DNA of 64,000 nucleotides from an uncultured Eubacteriales bacterium (GCA_900317905.1 ONIN01000009.1:33133-97132), one strand, 5' to 3'; shown: positions 22,861-31,192, counted from the first letter of the stretch. The notes: generated from the letters alone by a model not told the origin. Program-made: numbers and translations.

Positions 22861-22869
22861 GATGGGATT

Positions 22870-23310
22870 TCACTCCGGAAACTGAATCATTTCCGTATAG
22901 GGCAAGGTGCCGTAGCCGTTCTTTTCGTAGGTATGAACGGCACGGGCGTTCTCCGGCTCCACCTCCAGACGGCAGACCGCCTCCGGGTACTTGTTCCGGA
23001 CGAACTGCAGGAACGCGCTGCCGAGATGCTGCTCCCGATATTCCGGTTTCAGATAGAGGTCCTCCACCCAGATACAGGGCTTCCCGAATTCGGTGGAAAA
23101 GCTCTTTGCCAGCATTCCGTAACCGGCGAGGACACCCTCCTGTTCCAAAATGTAACCCTCCAGGTAAGGGCTCTGGCTGAGGCACTGCTCCACGTCAGCG
23201 CGGAAGATCTCCTCAGATCCGTCGGTGGAGACCGCCTCCGAGGCGTAGAACACGCGCATCATCTCCAGCACGTCGGAGATGTCCGCCGGGGTCATCATTC
23301 GAATGCTCAC
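22870..23310 (-). CDS. GNAT family N-acetyltransferase
   Basis: A 146-aa GNAT domain: substrate-side helices, then the acetyl-CoA segment WVEDLYLKPEYREQHLGSAFLQ (beta-4 and pyrophosphate loop) and NARAVHTYEKNGY typical of beta-5/alpha-4. The acceptor cannot be told from sequence. AGGAGG nine bases before a GTG at 23310 makes GTG the start; an ATG at 23337 would place that site inside the gene. It follows the MATE gene closely (27-base gap) and may be co-transcribed with it. Confidence 0.85.
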   Translation of the reverse strand: MSIRMMTPADISDVLEMMRVFYASEAVSTDGSEEIFRADVEQCLSQSPYLEGYILEQEGVLAGYGMLAKSFSTEFGKPCIWVEDLYLKPEYREQHLGSAFLQFVRNKYPEAVCRLEVEPENARAVHTYEKNGYGTLPYTEMIQFPE

Positions 23311-23337
23311 AGGAATGTACCTCCTATTGATCATCAA

Positions 23338-24690
23338 TTATTGTCTGTCCCACAGCGGGCCGCCGCGATAGCGCTTCCGGCAGTGGAACAGATACAGGAA
23401 GCAGAAAAGAATCTGCAAAAGCGTGGAGCAGGGCGTGGCCAGGCCGATGCGGAAGATGGATACCGGCTGCATCCGGCTGAAGAGGATCGACAGCGGCACA
23501 CGAACGCCGAAGGCGCCGGCGATGCCCTGCACCATGACGAAGCCGGTCTGGGAAAAGCCGTTGAAAAAGCCGATAAAGCAGAACAGGAACGAGGTCAGCA
23601 GACAGTCGATGCCGTAGGCCTTCAGATACTCGCCGGAGGCGCGGCAGACCTCCAGATCCGTGGAGAAGATCCGGCTGATCTGATCCCCGAAGAAGAAGGC
23701 AGCAGATCCCACCACCAGACTGCAGGCAAAGGAGATCCCAATGCCATAGCGCAGCGCCTTCTCCGCACGTTTCATCCGTCCGGCGCCGTAATTCTGGGCG
23801 GTAAAGGAGCTCATGGCCTGGGAGAAGGCCGCCGGCAGCAGCATGATGAAGCCGCAGAGCTTTTCCGCCACGCCAATGCCTGCGGAAGCAATAACGCCCA
23901 GCTTGTTCACCAGCGCCAGGATGATCAGAAAGCTGATGGACACCAGCAGGTTCTGCACCGCCAGCGGGATGCCGAGGCGCAGGATGCTCCCGATCACCGG
24001 TCGATGGAAGCCCACATCCCGCCAGCGGAAGGAGAAAGGCATGCCGCGCTTTTTGATGATCAGCACGGACAAAACAACGCTGAGGGCCTGGGCCATGATC
24101 GTGGCAATGGCGGCTCCGGCGGCGCCCATGTGGAGGCTGGCCACAAAGTAGAGGTCGCCGAATACATTGAATACCGCTGCGATCAGAACCGTGATCAGCG
24201 GCATCTTCGCGTCACCGATGCCCCGGAAGATGCTGCCGAGGATGTTATAGGCGACGATAAACAGCGTGCCGCCGCAGCAGATCCGGGTATAGGCCACGGT
24301 CTGGCTGAACGCCTCCTCCGGCGCGTTCATCAATGCCGTCACCGGGGCGGCCAGCGGCTGCATGACCAAGGAGATCACAGCACCCAGAATGCCGAAGAAG
24401 AAAACCGTGGCGCCTACGGTCTCCCCGCAGGATTTTAAATTCTTCTGGCCGATGAACTGGCCCAGAAGGATCGCGGTTCCGGCAGCCAGGTCGGTGATCA
24501 CGAAGGTCAGAGATTGCATGATCTGGGAGCCAATCGCCACGGCGGAGACGTTGGCCGCGTCGGAAAACCGCCCCACGATCAGCAGATCCACCGCGCCGTA
24601 CAGCGACTGGATCAGCATGGCAAACAGGATCGGAAACACGAATCGCACCAGCTTCGGCACGATGCTCCCTTCGGTAAAATTGCTGTTCAT
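23338..24690 (-). CDS. MATE family efflux transporter
   Basis: A 450-aa membrane protein with twelve predicted helices and MATE signatures (PILFAMLIQSLYGAVDLLIVG near the N-terminus, GAAGAAIATIMAQ centrally, and FSQAMSSFTAQNYGA in the second half). MATE pumps exchange Na+ or H+ for cationic drugs or metabolites. AAGGAA sits five bases before ATG at 24690; the longer frame to 24762 covers the promoter. Confidence 0.9.
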   Translation of the reverse strand: MNSNFTEGSIVPKLVRFVFPILFAMLIQSLYGAVDLLIVGRFSDAANVSAVAIGSQIMQSLTFVITDLAAGTAILLGQFIGQKNLKSCGETVGATVFFFGILGAVISLVMQPLAAPVTALMNAPEEAFSQTVAYTRICCGGTLFIVAYNILGSIFRGIGDAKMPLITVLIAAVFNVFGDLYFVASLHMGAAGAAIATIMAQALSVVLSVLIIKKRGMPFSFRWRDVGFHRPVIGSILRLGIPLAVQNLLVSISFLIILALVNKLGVIASAGIGVAEKLCGFIMLLPAAFSQAMSSFTAQNYGAGRMKRAEKALRYGIGISFACSLVVGSAAFFFGDQISRIFSTDLEVCRASGEYLKAYGIDCLLTSFLFCFIGFFNGFSQTGFVMVQGIAGAFGVRVPLSILFSRMQPVSIFRIGLATPCSTLLQILFCFLYLFHCRKRYRGGPLWDRQ

Positions 24691-24733
24691 GGAAGTTCCT
24701 TCATTCAAATGGATAAATGTCATACGGTACCTG

Positions 24734-24762
24734 ATTATAGCGGAATCCGTCTGATTTTTCAA
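24734..24762 (-). promoter_or_regulatory. Promoter of the MATE gene
   Basis: TTGAAA (24762-24757), 17-bp spacer, TATAAT (24739-24734). Confidence 0.7.
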
Positions 24763-24780
24763 CCCGAAAGAACAAGAAAT

Positions 24781-24807
24781 GCCCTCCTTCCAGATCGGAA
24801 AGAGGGC
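24781..24807 (-). terminator. Terminator of the TetR-controlled operon
   Basis: GCCCTC and GAGGGC with inner TTTCC/GGAAG pairing; followed on the minus strand by ATTTCTTGTTCTTT. Confidence 0.7.
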
Positions 24808-24818
24808 TGATTTTCGGA

Positions 24819-25298
24819 TTACAGAGCGAGGCTCTCGACCCAGGCCTTGAGCTCTTTTTCAGAGGTGCGGCCGGAAAAGCGTTTGCCATTCAGAACTTTT
24901 GCGCCTTTGGCAAGCTTTTCGATTCTTCCCTGACCCTCCCCCAGCGGGCTGCCGCCGGAGGTGAAGAAGGGCACCACGGTCTTGCCGGAGAGATCATAAG
25001 CCTCCAGGAAGGTGTCGATGATGGCAGGCTCCCGGTACCACCAGATGGGGAAACCCAGGAAGATCACATCCGCCTCCGCCACCGGGGCGTCGGCTGCGGC
25101 CATGGCGGGGCGGCAGTTGGGATCCGCCATCTCCACGGTGCTGCGGGCCTTCTTGTCCATCCAGTTCAGATCTCCCCGCTGATAGGGCACGGCGGGACGG
25201 ATCTCGTAAAGATCAGCTTCCGCTGCGGCGGCCAGAGACTGTGACAGTCTGGAGGTGCTGCCGCTGGCGGAAAAGTATGCAACGAGTTTCTTGCTCAT
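24819..25298 (-). CDS. Flavodoxin family protein
   Basis: A 159-aa flavodoxin-fold protein with FMN phosphate loop SASGSTSRLSQ (residues 10-20), FPIWWYREP and FFTSGGSPLGEG. Similar flavodoxins in Clostridia act as small electron carriers or NAD(P)H-dependent quinone reductases. It is the last gene of the six-gene operon, 13 bases after the DUF362 gene. Confidence 0.88.
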   Translation of the reverse strand: MSKKLVAYFSASGSTSRLSQSLAAAAEADLYEIRPAVPYQRGDLNWMDKKARSTVEMADPNCRPAMAAADAPVAEADVIFLGFPIWWYREPAIIDTFLEAYDLSGKTVVPFFTSGGSPLGEGQGRIEKLAKGAKVLNGKRFSGRTSEKELKAWVESLAL

Positions 25299-25310
25299 GA
25301 AAACACTCCT

Positions 25311-26348
25311 TTAGTTGTGCTTGTTGCGGCCCCAGAAGACGTTGTAGCGGTCGGGCTTCCACTCGGGCTTTACGTCCTTGACGGCCTCGGCGGCGGTGAT
25401 GACCGCGTCGTCGTTGTCGATGTCGATGAGGGTATAGCAGTCATTGCCCATGCCAAGCTCCTTCATATAGCTCAGCTGGCGCAGACCGTGGCGGGTCTCC
25501 ACGCGCTCGATCAGCGCCTTGCCGCCGCCCTCAGGCAGGTTGTAGATCAGATCCATGCAGGCGTTGTCCACCGCAAGGATGTCCAGCGAGGCCAGAAGGC
25601 CCACGTCCGGCGTGACCACAGGCTCCGCCTCGGGGCCCTCGCAGTCGCAGGAGACGGACATGTTGCGCATGGTGTTGATATAGCAGACATGATCCTTGAA
25701 GTAGTCGATGGTGGCCTTGGTGCTCTCGGAGATGCGCTCCATCAGCTCCTCCTCCGCAATGCTCCACATTCCGGCGCCGGGATAGCTGTGGATGTCCCGC
25801 TTGCCGATGCGGCCGTCGGCGCAGCCGATGCCGATGTTCTTGTTGGAGCCGCCGAAGCCGCCCATCATGTGGCCCTTGAAGTGGGTCAGCACCAGCAGAG
25901 AATCATAGTTCAGCATGCTCTTGCCCACGTGCATCTCGGTGAACCACTTGCCGCCCTCCACCGGCAGCGCGGCTACGCCGTCGGCGTCGGTGATGTCCAC
26001 CGGGCAGAAGGTCCAGCCGTTGGTTTTCAGGGTTTCGAGGTGGGCCTCGGTGGTGTAGCGGCTGCCCTCATAGTAGGTGTTGGTCTCGATGATGGTGGCC
26101 TCGGGCAGCCGCTCATCGATCAGAGACTTTACCCAGGGTCTGGGGATGATGTTGGGCCCCTCGGCCTCGCCGGTATGGAGCTTGATGGCTACCTTGCCGG
26201 AGAGAACGGAGGAAACCTTGTCATAGATCTTCTTCAGGCCCGTTTCGGACAGATCACGGGTGAAGAACACTACGGAGCTCTCGCCCGTGCGCTCTTCATA
26301 GGGAACGTACTTGTTGCCGTCTTTTCCGGCTACCGGTTTGCTGCTCAT
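25311..26348 (-). CDS. DUF362 domain protein (operon member)
   Basis: A 345-aa DUF362 protein (KVAIKLHTGEAEGPN, VLTHFKGHMMGGFGGSNKNIGIG, LDILAVDNACMDLIYN). The family often goes with ferredoxins and occurs widely in anaerobes, but no reaction is established. No ferredoxin CxxCxxC motif is present here, unlike the third copy at 56990-57880. AAGGAGG lies seven bases before ATG at 26348. It sits between the carboxymuconolactone decarboxylase-cupin gene and flavodoxin; a redox partner role is an inference from that context. Confidence 0.85.
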   Translation of the reverse strand: MSSKPVAGKDGNKYVPYEERTGESSVVFFTRDLSETGLKKIYDKVSSVLSGKVAIKLHTGEAEGPNIIPRPWVKSLIDERLPEATIIETNTYYEGSRYTTEAHLETLKTNGWTFCPVDITDADGVAALPVEGGKWFTEMHVGKSMLNYDSLLVLTHFKGHMMGGFGGSNKNIGIGCADGRIGKRDIHSYPGAGMWSIAEEELMERISESTKATIDYFKDHVCYINTMRNMSVSCDCEGPEAEPVVTPDVGLLASLDILAVDNACMDLIYNLPEGGGKALIERVETRHGLRQLSYMKELGMGNDCYTLIDIDNDDAVITAAEAVKDVKPEWKPDRYNVFWGRNKHN

Positions 26349-26371
26349 GAATGTTCCTCCTTCATCGTATC

Positions 26372-27124
26372 TCAAAGTTTCTTGTAGTCTTCCTCTGCCA
26401 CCGGCTCCAGCCACTCGGTGGAACCGTTCTCTCCCTCGACCTCCAGAGCCAGATGGGAAAACCAGCTGTCAGAGGCCGCTCCATGCCAGTGCTTGACGTT
26501 GGCGGGGATGTTGATGACCGTGCCGGGGGTCATCTCCACGGGCGCCTTGCCCCACTCCTGATACCAGCCGCGGCCGCCCACGCAGATCAGCATCTGGCCG
26601 CCGCCTTTGTCGGCGTGGTGGATGTGCCAGTTGTTCCGGCAGCCGGGCTCGAAGGTCACGTTGAACACCGGAACCTGCTGGGTAGACAGCGGCGCCAGAT
26701 AGCTCTGCCCCACGAAGAACTCGCCATAGGGATTCGGCTCCCCGATGGGGAAAAAGATCGTGTTCTGGTAGGCGTCCTTTTCATTCTCGGCGGGCGCTTC
26801 CTCGTTCCAGATCTCCTTGGCCTGACGGAACACCGCCCAGCCCTTGGGCCAGCCCACATACATGGTGGCGTGGGTAATGATGGCGGCGATCTCCTCCTTG
26901 GTCACGCCGTGGTTTTTCGCGTTCTGCAGATGGTAGCCCAGGGACGAATCCGTGATCCCCGAGGCCATCAGGGACACCACCGTGATGATGCATTTGGTCT
27001 TGACGTCAATGGCTTCCTCGTTCCAGACCTCACCGAACAGCACGTCGTCGTTCAGGTGCGCGAACATGGGCGCAAATTCGCCAAGCTGCTGCCGTCCGGC
27101 GGTCTGGGTGATTTTCTCTTTCAT
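26372..27124 (-). CDS. Carboxymuconolactone decarboxylase-cupin fusion
   Basis: A 250-aa two-domain protein. Residues 10-110 form an AhpD/carboxymuconolactone decarboxylase-like domain (KCIITVVSLMASG, EEIAAIITHATMYVGWPKGWAVF). It has one conserved-position cysteine (KCI) and lacks the AhpD CxxC pair. Residues 120-250 form a cupin with metal ligands in NWHIHHADKGGGQ and HWHGAA. Such fusions are found beside flavin reductases and antibiotic monooxygenase-like proteins. GGGAG eight bases before ATG at 27124 favours that start over 27130. Confidence 0.85.
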   Translation of the reverse strand: MKEKITQTAGRQQLGEFAPMFAHLNDDVLFGEVWNEEAIDVKTKCIITVVSLMASGITDSSLGYHLQNAKNHGVTKEEIAAIITHATMYVGWPKGWAVFRQAKEIWNEEAPAENEKDAYQNTIFFPIGEPNPYGEFFVGQSYLAPLSTQQVPVFNVTFEPGCRNNWHIHHADKGGGQMLICVGGRGWYQEWGKAPVEMTPGTVINIPANVKHWHGAASDSWFSHLALEVEGENGSTEWLEPVAEEDYKKL

Positions 27125-27137
27125 AATCATGACTCCC

Positions 27138-27467
27138 TCATTTCTTAATATACTTCAAATCCTGCTCCGGCAGACCGGCGTCATCAGAGACGAACCGTTC
27201 CACCCTCATGTGCAGGTCGTATTGTTCCCGCAGGGCCGCAATCTTCGCCATCATGGGCGAAGCGTGGTGGGCGTCGATGGCCGCCTGATCCCTCCACTGA
27301 TCGATGAGCAGGACGGTCTCCGGATCCTCCATGGGGAAAAAGTACTCATAGCGCAGGTTGCCGTCCTCGGCGCGGATGGAATCCACGACGCCGCTGCGGA
27401 GCATTTCCTCACAAAACGCCCGGGCGGAGCCCTTCTCGCCGGTATAATAGATATTGATGGTGTTCAT
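27138..27467 (-). CDS. Antibiotic biosynthesis monooxygenase (ABM) domain protein
   Basis: A 109-aa dimeric ferredoxin-like-fold protein of the ABM/quinol monooxygenase type (NLRYEYFFPMEDPETVLLIDQW, HHASPMM). YgiN-like members oxidise quinols or act on aromatic stress products. The start codon overlaps the TetR stop as ATGA, so it is translationally coupled to the regulator. Confidence 0.82.
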   Translation of the reverse strand: MNTINIYYTGEKGSARAFCEEMLRSGVVDSIRAEDGNLRYEYFFPMEDPETVLLIDQWRDQAAIDAHHASPMMAKIAALREQYDLHMRVERFVSDDAGLPEQDLKYIKK

Positions 27468-28093
27468 TGAAGCCCTCCCAGCATGGTGCGGATGAAGGAA
27501 AAGGCCATCTCGTAGGGGCTCAGATAGGTGTAGCTGATCCCGGCTTCCGCCATTGCTTCCTTCTGTTTCTCGGTGACGTAGGTATAGGGATAAAGACCGT
27601 AGACGAATGGCAGGAAGGCGTACAGGAAGGTCTGACGGCCTTCTTCCCCCAGCCCGGGGCAGAATTTCATCAGGCAGCGATCCAGGGCGTCCTTGGATTT
27701 TCCGTAGGCCACCTTGAATTCCACCAGCCGCTCCATTCTGGAGTTGGCCTCCATATCGTAGAGGTTCATGCTCAGAAGCTTCAGCATCAGCGGCCTCCGC
27801 TCCAGCGCGTGGGCCAGCTCCGAGGAAAGGGCGTCCAGAGAGAGCGTCTCTTCCCGCTCCCAGAGCCCGTTCAGATCCTCCGCAAACCGGTCATACTCCT
27901 GCCCGAAGAGGGCGAGGAAAATCTCTTCCTTCGTCTCAAAGTAATTATAAATGGAGGTGCGGGTGAAGGATGTCTGCTGGCCGATTTCCTTGAGCGTGAT
28001 CTCTTTAAAACTCATGGTCTCGTAGAGCTTCCGGCAGGCGGCAATGATCTCATCCTTCCGCGCCTTGGTCAGTTCCGCAGAGCCTTTCGGCAT
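27464..28093 (-). CDS. TetR family regulator of the redox operon
   Basis: A 209-aa TetR regulator: N-terminal helix-turn-helix (residues 11-56, FKEITLKEIGQQTSFTRTS then IYNYFETKEEI) and an all-helical ligand domain. It is the second gene of the operon, after the flavin reductase, so it probably represses its own promoter through the two near-identical operators at 28688-28734. The inducer is likely an electrophile or quinone-like compound judging by the neighbours; this is inference. Confidence 0.88.
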   Translation of the reverse strand: MPKGSAELTKARKDEIIAACRKLYETMSFKEITLKEIGQQTSFTRTSIYNYFETKEEIFLALFGQEYDRFAEDLNGLWEREETLSLDALSSELAHALERRPLMLKLLSMNLYDMEANSRMERLVEFKVAYGKSKDALDRCLMKFCPGLGEEGRQTFLYAFLPFVYGLYPYTYVTEKQKEAMAEAGISYTYLSPYEMAFSFIRTMLGGLQ

Positions 28094-28121
28094 TTTTCTC
28101 TTCCTCTCTTGTTCTATACAA

Positions 28122-28661
28122 TCAGTTCATCTTCATGCAGGGGCCCAGAATGTCGCCGGTCTCCAGATACTCATAGGTCGGGAACTGGAACAGCGCGGGC
28201 TTGAATTTCCGATAGTCCACCTTTCCCTTCTCGGTGAGGATCTCTTCATCCACATAGGTGCCGGTGATCCTGCAGATGAAGTTATCAAAGCCCGCCAAAT
28301 CGAAGATGTCCTCCACTTCGCACTCGATGGAGACCTTGGCGGCGTCGATCATGGGCGCGCCCTTTTCTCCGATGGTATAGGCAAAGGCTTCGGATTTATC
28401 TTCCTTGTTTCCGCTGATACAGCCCATGCGGTCGGCTTCCTTCAGCCAGGAGGCATCCACAATGTTCACAGAGACCACCTTGTTTTCCCGGATGCCCTGG
28501 TTGGTATAATGCGCCTTGACCATGGAGAGCATCAGATGGCTGTGGGCCATGACGCCCGCATGGGCAACCAAAGTCCAATTCGGCTTTCCATTCACCATGG
28601 CTCCCACCACGGTCACCGGGGCCGGATACAGCGCCAGCTGCGCACCTGTGTTCTTCTTCAT
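28122..28661 (-). CDS. Flavin reductase-like FMN-binding protein
   Basis: A 179-aa protein of the flavin reductase-like domain family (LALYPAPVTVVGAMVNGKPN at the start of the split barrel, TLVAHAGVMAHSHLMLS, NIVDASWLKEADRMG). Such proteins bind FMN and reduce it or pass electrons to partner oxygenases or reductases. AAAGGGAG seven bases before ATG at 28661 fixes the start (28685 is rejected). First gene of the operon. Confidence 0.85.
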   Translation of the reverse strand: MKKNTGAQLALYPAPVTVVGAMVNGKPNWTLVAHAGVMAHSHLMLSMVKAHYTNQGIRENKVVSVNIVDASWLKEADRMGCISGNKEDKSEAFAYTIGEKGAPMIDAAKVSIECEVEDIFDLAGFDNFICRITGTYVDEEILTEKGKVDYRKFKPALFQFPTYEYLETGDILGPCMKMN

Positions 28662-28687
28662 TGCAACGCTCCCTTTGAAAAACATAT

Positions 28688-28734
28688 TGACACGATGTCA
28701 GAACATAGTATAGCATCATTCTGACGCGGTGTCA
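28688..28734. promoter_or_regulatory. Twin TetR operators
   Basis: TGACACGATGTCA (28688-28700) and TGACGCGGTGTCA (28722-28734) are palindromes that match each other except at the centre. They also lie in a larger inverted arrangement with flanking TTGACAC/GTCAGAA. One overlaps the -35 box, the other lies just downstream of the -10 box. Confidence 0.75.
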
Positions 28735-28735
28735 A
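28707..28735 (-). promoter_or_regulatory. Promoter of the six-gene redox operon
   Basis: TTGACA (28735-28730), 17-bp spacer, TATACT (28712-28707), embedded in the twin operators. Confidence 0.82.
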
Positions 28736-28760
28736 TACGAATATGTGAAATTTCTATCCA

Positions 28761-28790
28761 TTGACCGGAACTTGCGGGAAATGCTATACT
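28761..28790 (+). promoter_or_regulatory. Promoter of the divergent DUF362 gene
   Basis: TTGACC (28761-28766), 18-bp spacer, TATACT (28785-28790). It lies 26 bp from the nearer TetR operator, so divergent control is possible. Confidence 0.7.
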
Positions 28791-28821
28791 GGGAACAGAA
28801 AAAACGCAAGGAGGAGCAACC

Positions 28822-29901
28822 ATGGCAAAGATTTATGAGATCTACGGCACCGACGCCCACAGCATGACCCTTTCTCTGCTCCGGGCGGCCCATATTTCGA
28901 GGCTGATCCCCGAAGGCGCCTCCATCGCATTGAAGCCCAATCTGGTGCTCTCCGGAACCCCGGAGACCGGCGCTACCACGCATCCCGGGGTACTCTCCGG
29001 CTGCATCGAATATTTGCAGGAGTCCGGATTTAACGACATCAGCGTGATCGAGAGCTCCTGGATCGGCGACCGGACCGAGCGGGCCATGAAGGTCTGCGGC
29101 TATGACAAGGTCTGCTCTCGGTACGGTGTCCCCTTTTATGACTTGAAAAAAGACAAGACCCGCACCGTAGCGACACCCATGCGGGAAATGGAGATCACCT
29201 GCAAGGCGCTGGACGCGGACTTCTTGATCGATCTTCCGGTCTTGAAAGGTCATTGCCAAACGGCCATGACCTGCGCGCTGAAGAATCTCAAAGGCTGTCT
29301 CCCGGATAGAGAAAAACGCCGGTTTCACGCAGACGGCCTGATGGAGCCCATCGCCGCGCTGGGGGCGGTTCTGAAGCCGTCGCTGATCATCGTGGACAGC
29401 ATCTGCGGAGATCTCAACTTTGAGGAGGGCGGCAATCCGATCCAGACCAACCGGATGCTGCTTGGCACCGACCCGGTGCAGATCGACGCATACGGCTGCA
29501 GGCTGATGGGGCTGCAAATCGATGACGTCCCCTACATCCGCATCGCGGAACGCTGGGGTGCCGGGAGCACCGAGATCCATGCAGATGACATCATCACCCT
29601 GAACGCGCCAACGGATGGCATGGGCTATCCCCCGGCCTCCGGACTGGTGAAGAAGCTCACCCACTCTGTCCGTTCCGACAGCGCCTGTTCCGCCTGCTAC
29701 GCTGCGCTGGTGCGGGCGCTGTATCTGGCGCAGAAGGAGGGGCTCACCCTCCCGAAGGAAATCTTCATCGGTCAGGGCTGGCACGGAAAAACCATGAACG
29801 GTCTCGGTATCGGGAAGTGCTGCACGGGCGCCTCGAACTCCGTGAAGGGCTGTCCCCCGTCCCCCGATTCCATACTGGATTGGTTTCGATCCAACGGCTG
29901 A
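28822..29901 (+). CDS. DUF362 domain protein (divergent copy)
   Basis: A 359-aa DUF362 protein (IALKPNLVLSGTPETGATTHP, LPVLKGHCQTAMTCALKNLKG, LLGTDPVQIDAYGCRLMG). The C-terminal end carries a cysteine cluster (GIGKCCTG and KGCPPSP) that may bind metal or an iron-sulfur cluster. Function is not established for the family. AAGGAGGAG precedes the ATG. It is divergent from the TetR operon and 15 bases upstream of the DUF5131 gene, with which it is probably co-transcribed. Confidence 0.87.
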   Translation: MAKIYEIYGTDAHSMTLSLLRAAHISRLIPEGASIALKPNLVLSGTPETGATTHPGVLSGCIEYLQESGFNDISVIESSWIGDRTERAMKVCGYDKVCSRYGVPFYDLKKDKTRTVATPMREMEITCKALDADFLIDLPVLKGHCQTAMTCALKNLKGCLPDREKRRFHADGLMEPIAALGAVLKPSLIIVDSICGDLNFEEGGNPIQTNRMLLGTDPVQIDAYGCRLMGLQIDDVPYIRIAERWGAGSTEIHADDIITLNAPTDGMGYPPASGLVKKLTHSVRSDSACSACYAALVRALYLAQKEGLTLPKEIFIGQGWHGKTMNGLGIGKCCTGASNSVKGCPPSPDSILDWFRSNG

Positions 29902-29916
29902 AAAGAAGGGATCACT

Positions 29917-30807
29917 GTGCATGACATTTGGAACCCCTGGCACGGGTGCAGAAAAATCAGCGAGGGCTGCGAAAACTGTTATATGTACTTCCTGGACAGC
30001 ATGCGCGGGAAGCACGGCGGCGACATCTATCGCACCAAGGCCGGTTTCCGCTATCCCCTCTCCAAAGACCGGAACGGCAGATACAAGGTCAAGAGCGGTG
30101 AGATGATCCGGGTCTGTATGACCTCGGACTTCTTTCTGGAGGAGGCGGATCCCTGGCGGGACGAAGCCTGGGACATTATCTCCAAGCGGCCGGATGTGAA
30201 GTTCTTCCTGCTGACCAAACGGCCGCAGCGGGTGGAGCAATGCCTGCCGAAAGACTGGGGCGACGGCTGGGAGAATGTGTTTTTCAACGTCACCACGGAA
30301 AATCAGCGCCGGGCGGACGAGCGGATCCCGATTCTGCTGTCTCTCCCCTTCAAGCACAAGGGGATCATGTGCGCCCCCTTCATCGGCCCGATTACCATTG
30401 AAAAATATCTGGAAACCGGCCAGATCGAACAGGTGCTCTGCGACGGGGAAAACTACAACGGCACGCGGCCCTGCCATTATGAATGGATCAAAAACCTCCG
30501 GGAGGAATGTGTCCGGCACGACGTGACCTTCGTATTTTGCGGCACCGGTAGACGATTCGTGAAAGACGGCAAAACCTATGTGATCGAAGGAAACGGTTTG
30601 CAATCACAGCAGGCCTTCCGCTCGGGGCTCAGCTATCAGGGAAAGCCCATGAAATTCCATCTCACGGACACCTGGGGCCATCCCATCCCCGAGGAGCTTC
30701 TTTATAAACCTTATTTCGGCCCGCGATGCCAGACCTGCGGCATGCAGTATTCCTGCAACGGCTGCAGCAAATGCGGCAAATGCGAAAAAGATCCTATTTT
30801 AAAATGA
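29917..30807 (+). CDS. DUF5131 (phage Gp37/Gp68-like) putative radical-SAM-type protein
   Basis: A 296-aa protein beginning NPWHGCRKISEGCENCYMY, i.e. Cys-x6-Cys-x2-Cys within the first 25 residues, characteristic of the Gp37/Gp68 family found in phages and bacteria. The arrangement suggests a [4Fe-4S] cluster of radical-SAM character; the reaction is unknown. Further motifs: FFLLTKRPQR, MCAPFIGPI and a C-terminal tail rich in cysteines (RCQTCGMQYSCNGCSKCGKCEK) that resembles a second metal or cluster site. The start is a GTG at 29917 with AAGGG six bases before it. Follows a DUF362 gene closely. Confidence 0.8.
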   Translation: MHDIWNPWHGCRKISEGCENCYMYFLDSMRGKHGGDIYRTKAGFRYPLSKDRNGRYKVKSGEMIRVCMTSDFFLEEADPWRDEAWDIISKRPDVKFFLLTKRPQRVEQCLPKDWGDGWENVFFNVTTENQRRADERIPILLSLPFKHKGIMCAPFIGPITIEKYLETGQIEQVLCDGENYNGTRPCHYEWIKNLREECVRHDVTFVFCGTGRRFVKDGKTYVIEGNGLQSQQAFRSGLSYQGKPMKFHLTDTWGHPIPEELLYKPYFGPRCQTCGMQYSCNGCSKCGKCEKDPILK

Positions 30808-30921
30808 TCGATTCCTGCTGGAACAATTTTTCAGCATAAAAAAACGATTGGTGCAAAAAATAGCATCACTGCACGGCGATGAGACGTCGGCAGCGGTCGG
30901 ATTTGCTGTTTTCGCATCTCC

Positions 30922-30950
30922 CCTGCGCCGGATCTCAAGGTCGGCGCAGG
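30922..30950 (+). other. Hairpin in the leader of the spore protein gene
   Basis: CCTGCGCC (30922-30929) and GGCGCAGG (30943-30950) form an 8-bp stem, 27 bases before the SASP start codon. No T-tract; perhaps an mRNA-stabilising element. Confidence 0.5.
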
Positions 30951-30976
30951 AATCTGAGCAAAGGAGATGCACTGAA

Positions 30977-31174
30977 ATGGCGAAGAGCTCTAACAACCTC
31001 GTGAACCCCAATGCCCGCGAGGCCATGAACCGCTTCAAGATGGAGGCTGCCAACGAGATTGGCGTCAACCTGAAGCAGGGCTACAATGGCGATCTGACCA
31101 GCAAGCAGGCCGGCTCCGTCGGCGGCCAGATGGTCAAGAAGATGATCCAGGCCTACGAGAACGGTCTGCAGTAA
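30977..31174 (+). CDS. Small acid-soluble spore protein, alpha/beta type
   Basis: A 65-aa SASP with the family signatures RFKMEAANEIGV (GPR protease cleavage region, residues 19-30) and GDLTSKQAGSVGGQMVKKMI (residues 39-58). These proteins coat spore DNA in the A-like form and protect it from UV and heat. AAGGAG lies about 11 bases before ATG at 30977. A sigma-G promoter is expected, but I could not identify one with confidence in 30808-30921. Terminator follows at 31193. Marks the host as a spore former. Confidence 0.93.
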   Translation: MAKSSNNLVNPNAREAMNRFKMEAANEIGVNLKQGYNGDLTSKQAGSVGGQMVKKMIQAYENGLQ

Positions 31175-31192
31175 TTCATCTGAAAGCAAAAC

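Noticed and set aside
28732-30603. Long minus-strand frame (623 codons) opposite DUF362 and DUF5131 genes.
   Set aside because: No family motif, spans two real genes and their start signals.
29917-30807. Prophage remnant around the Gp37/Gp68-like gene.
   Set aside because: No integrase, structural or lysis genes nearby; composition and signals match the surroundings.
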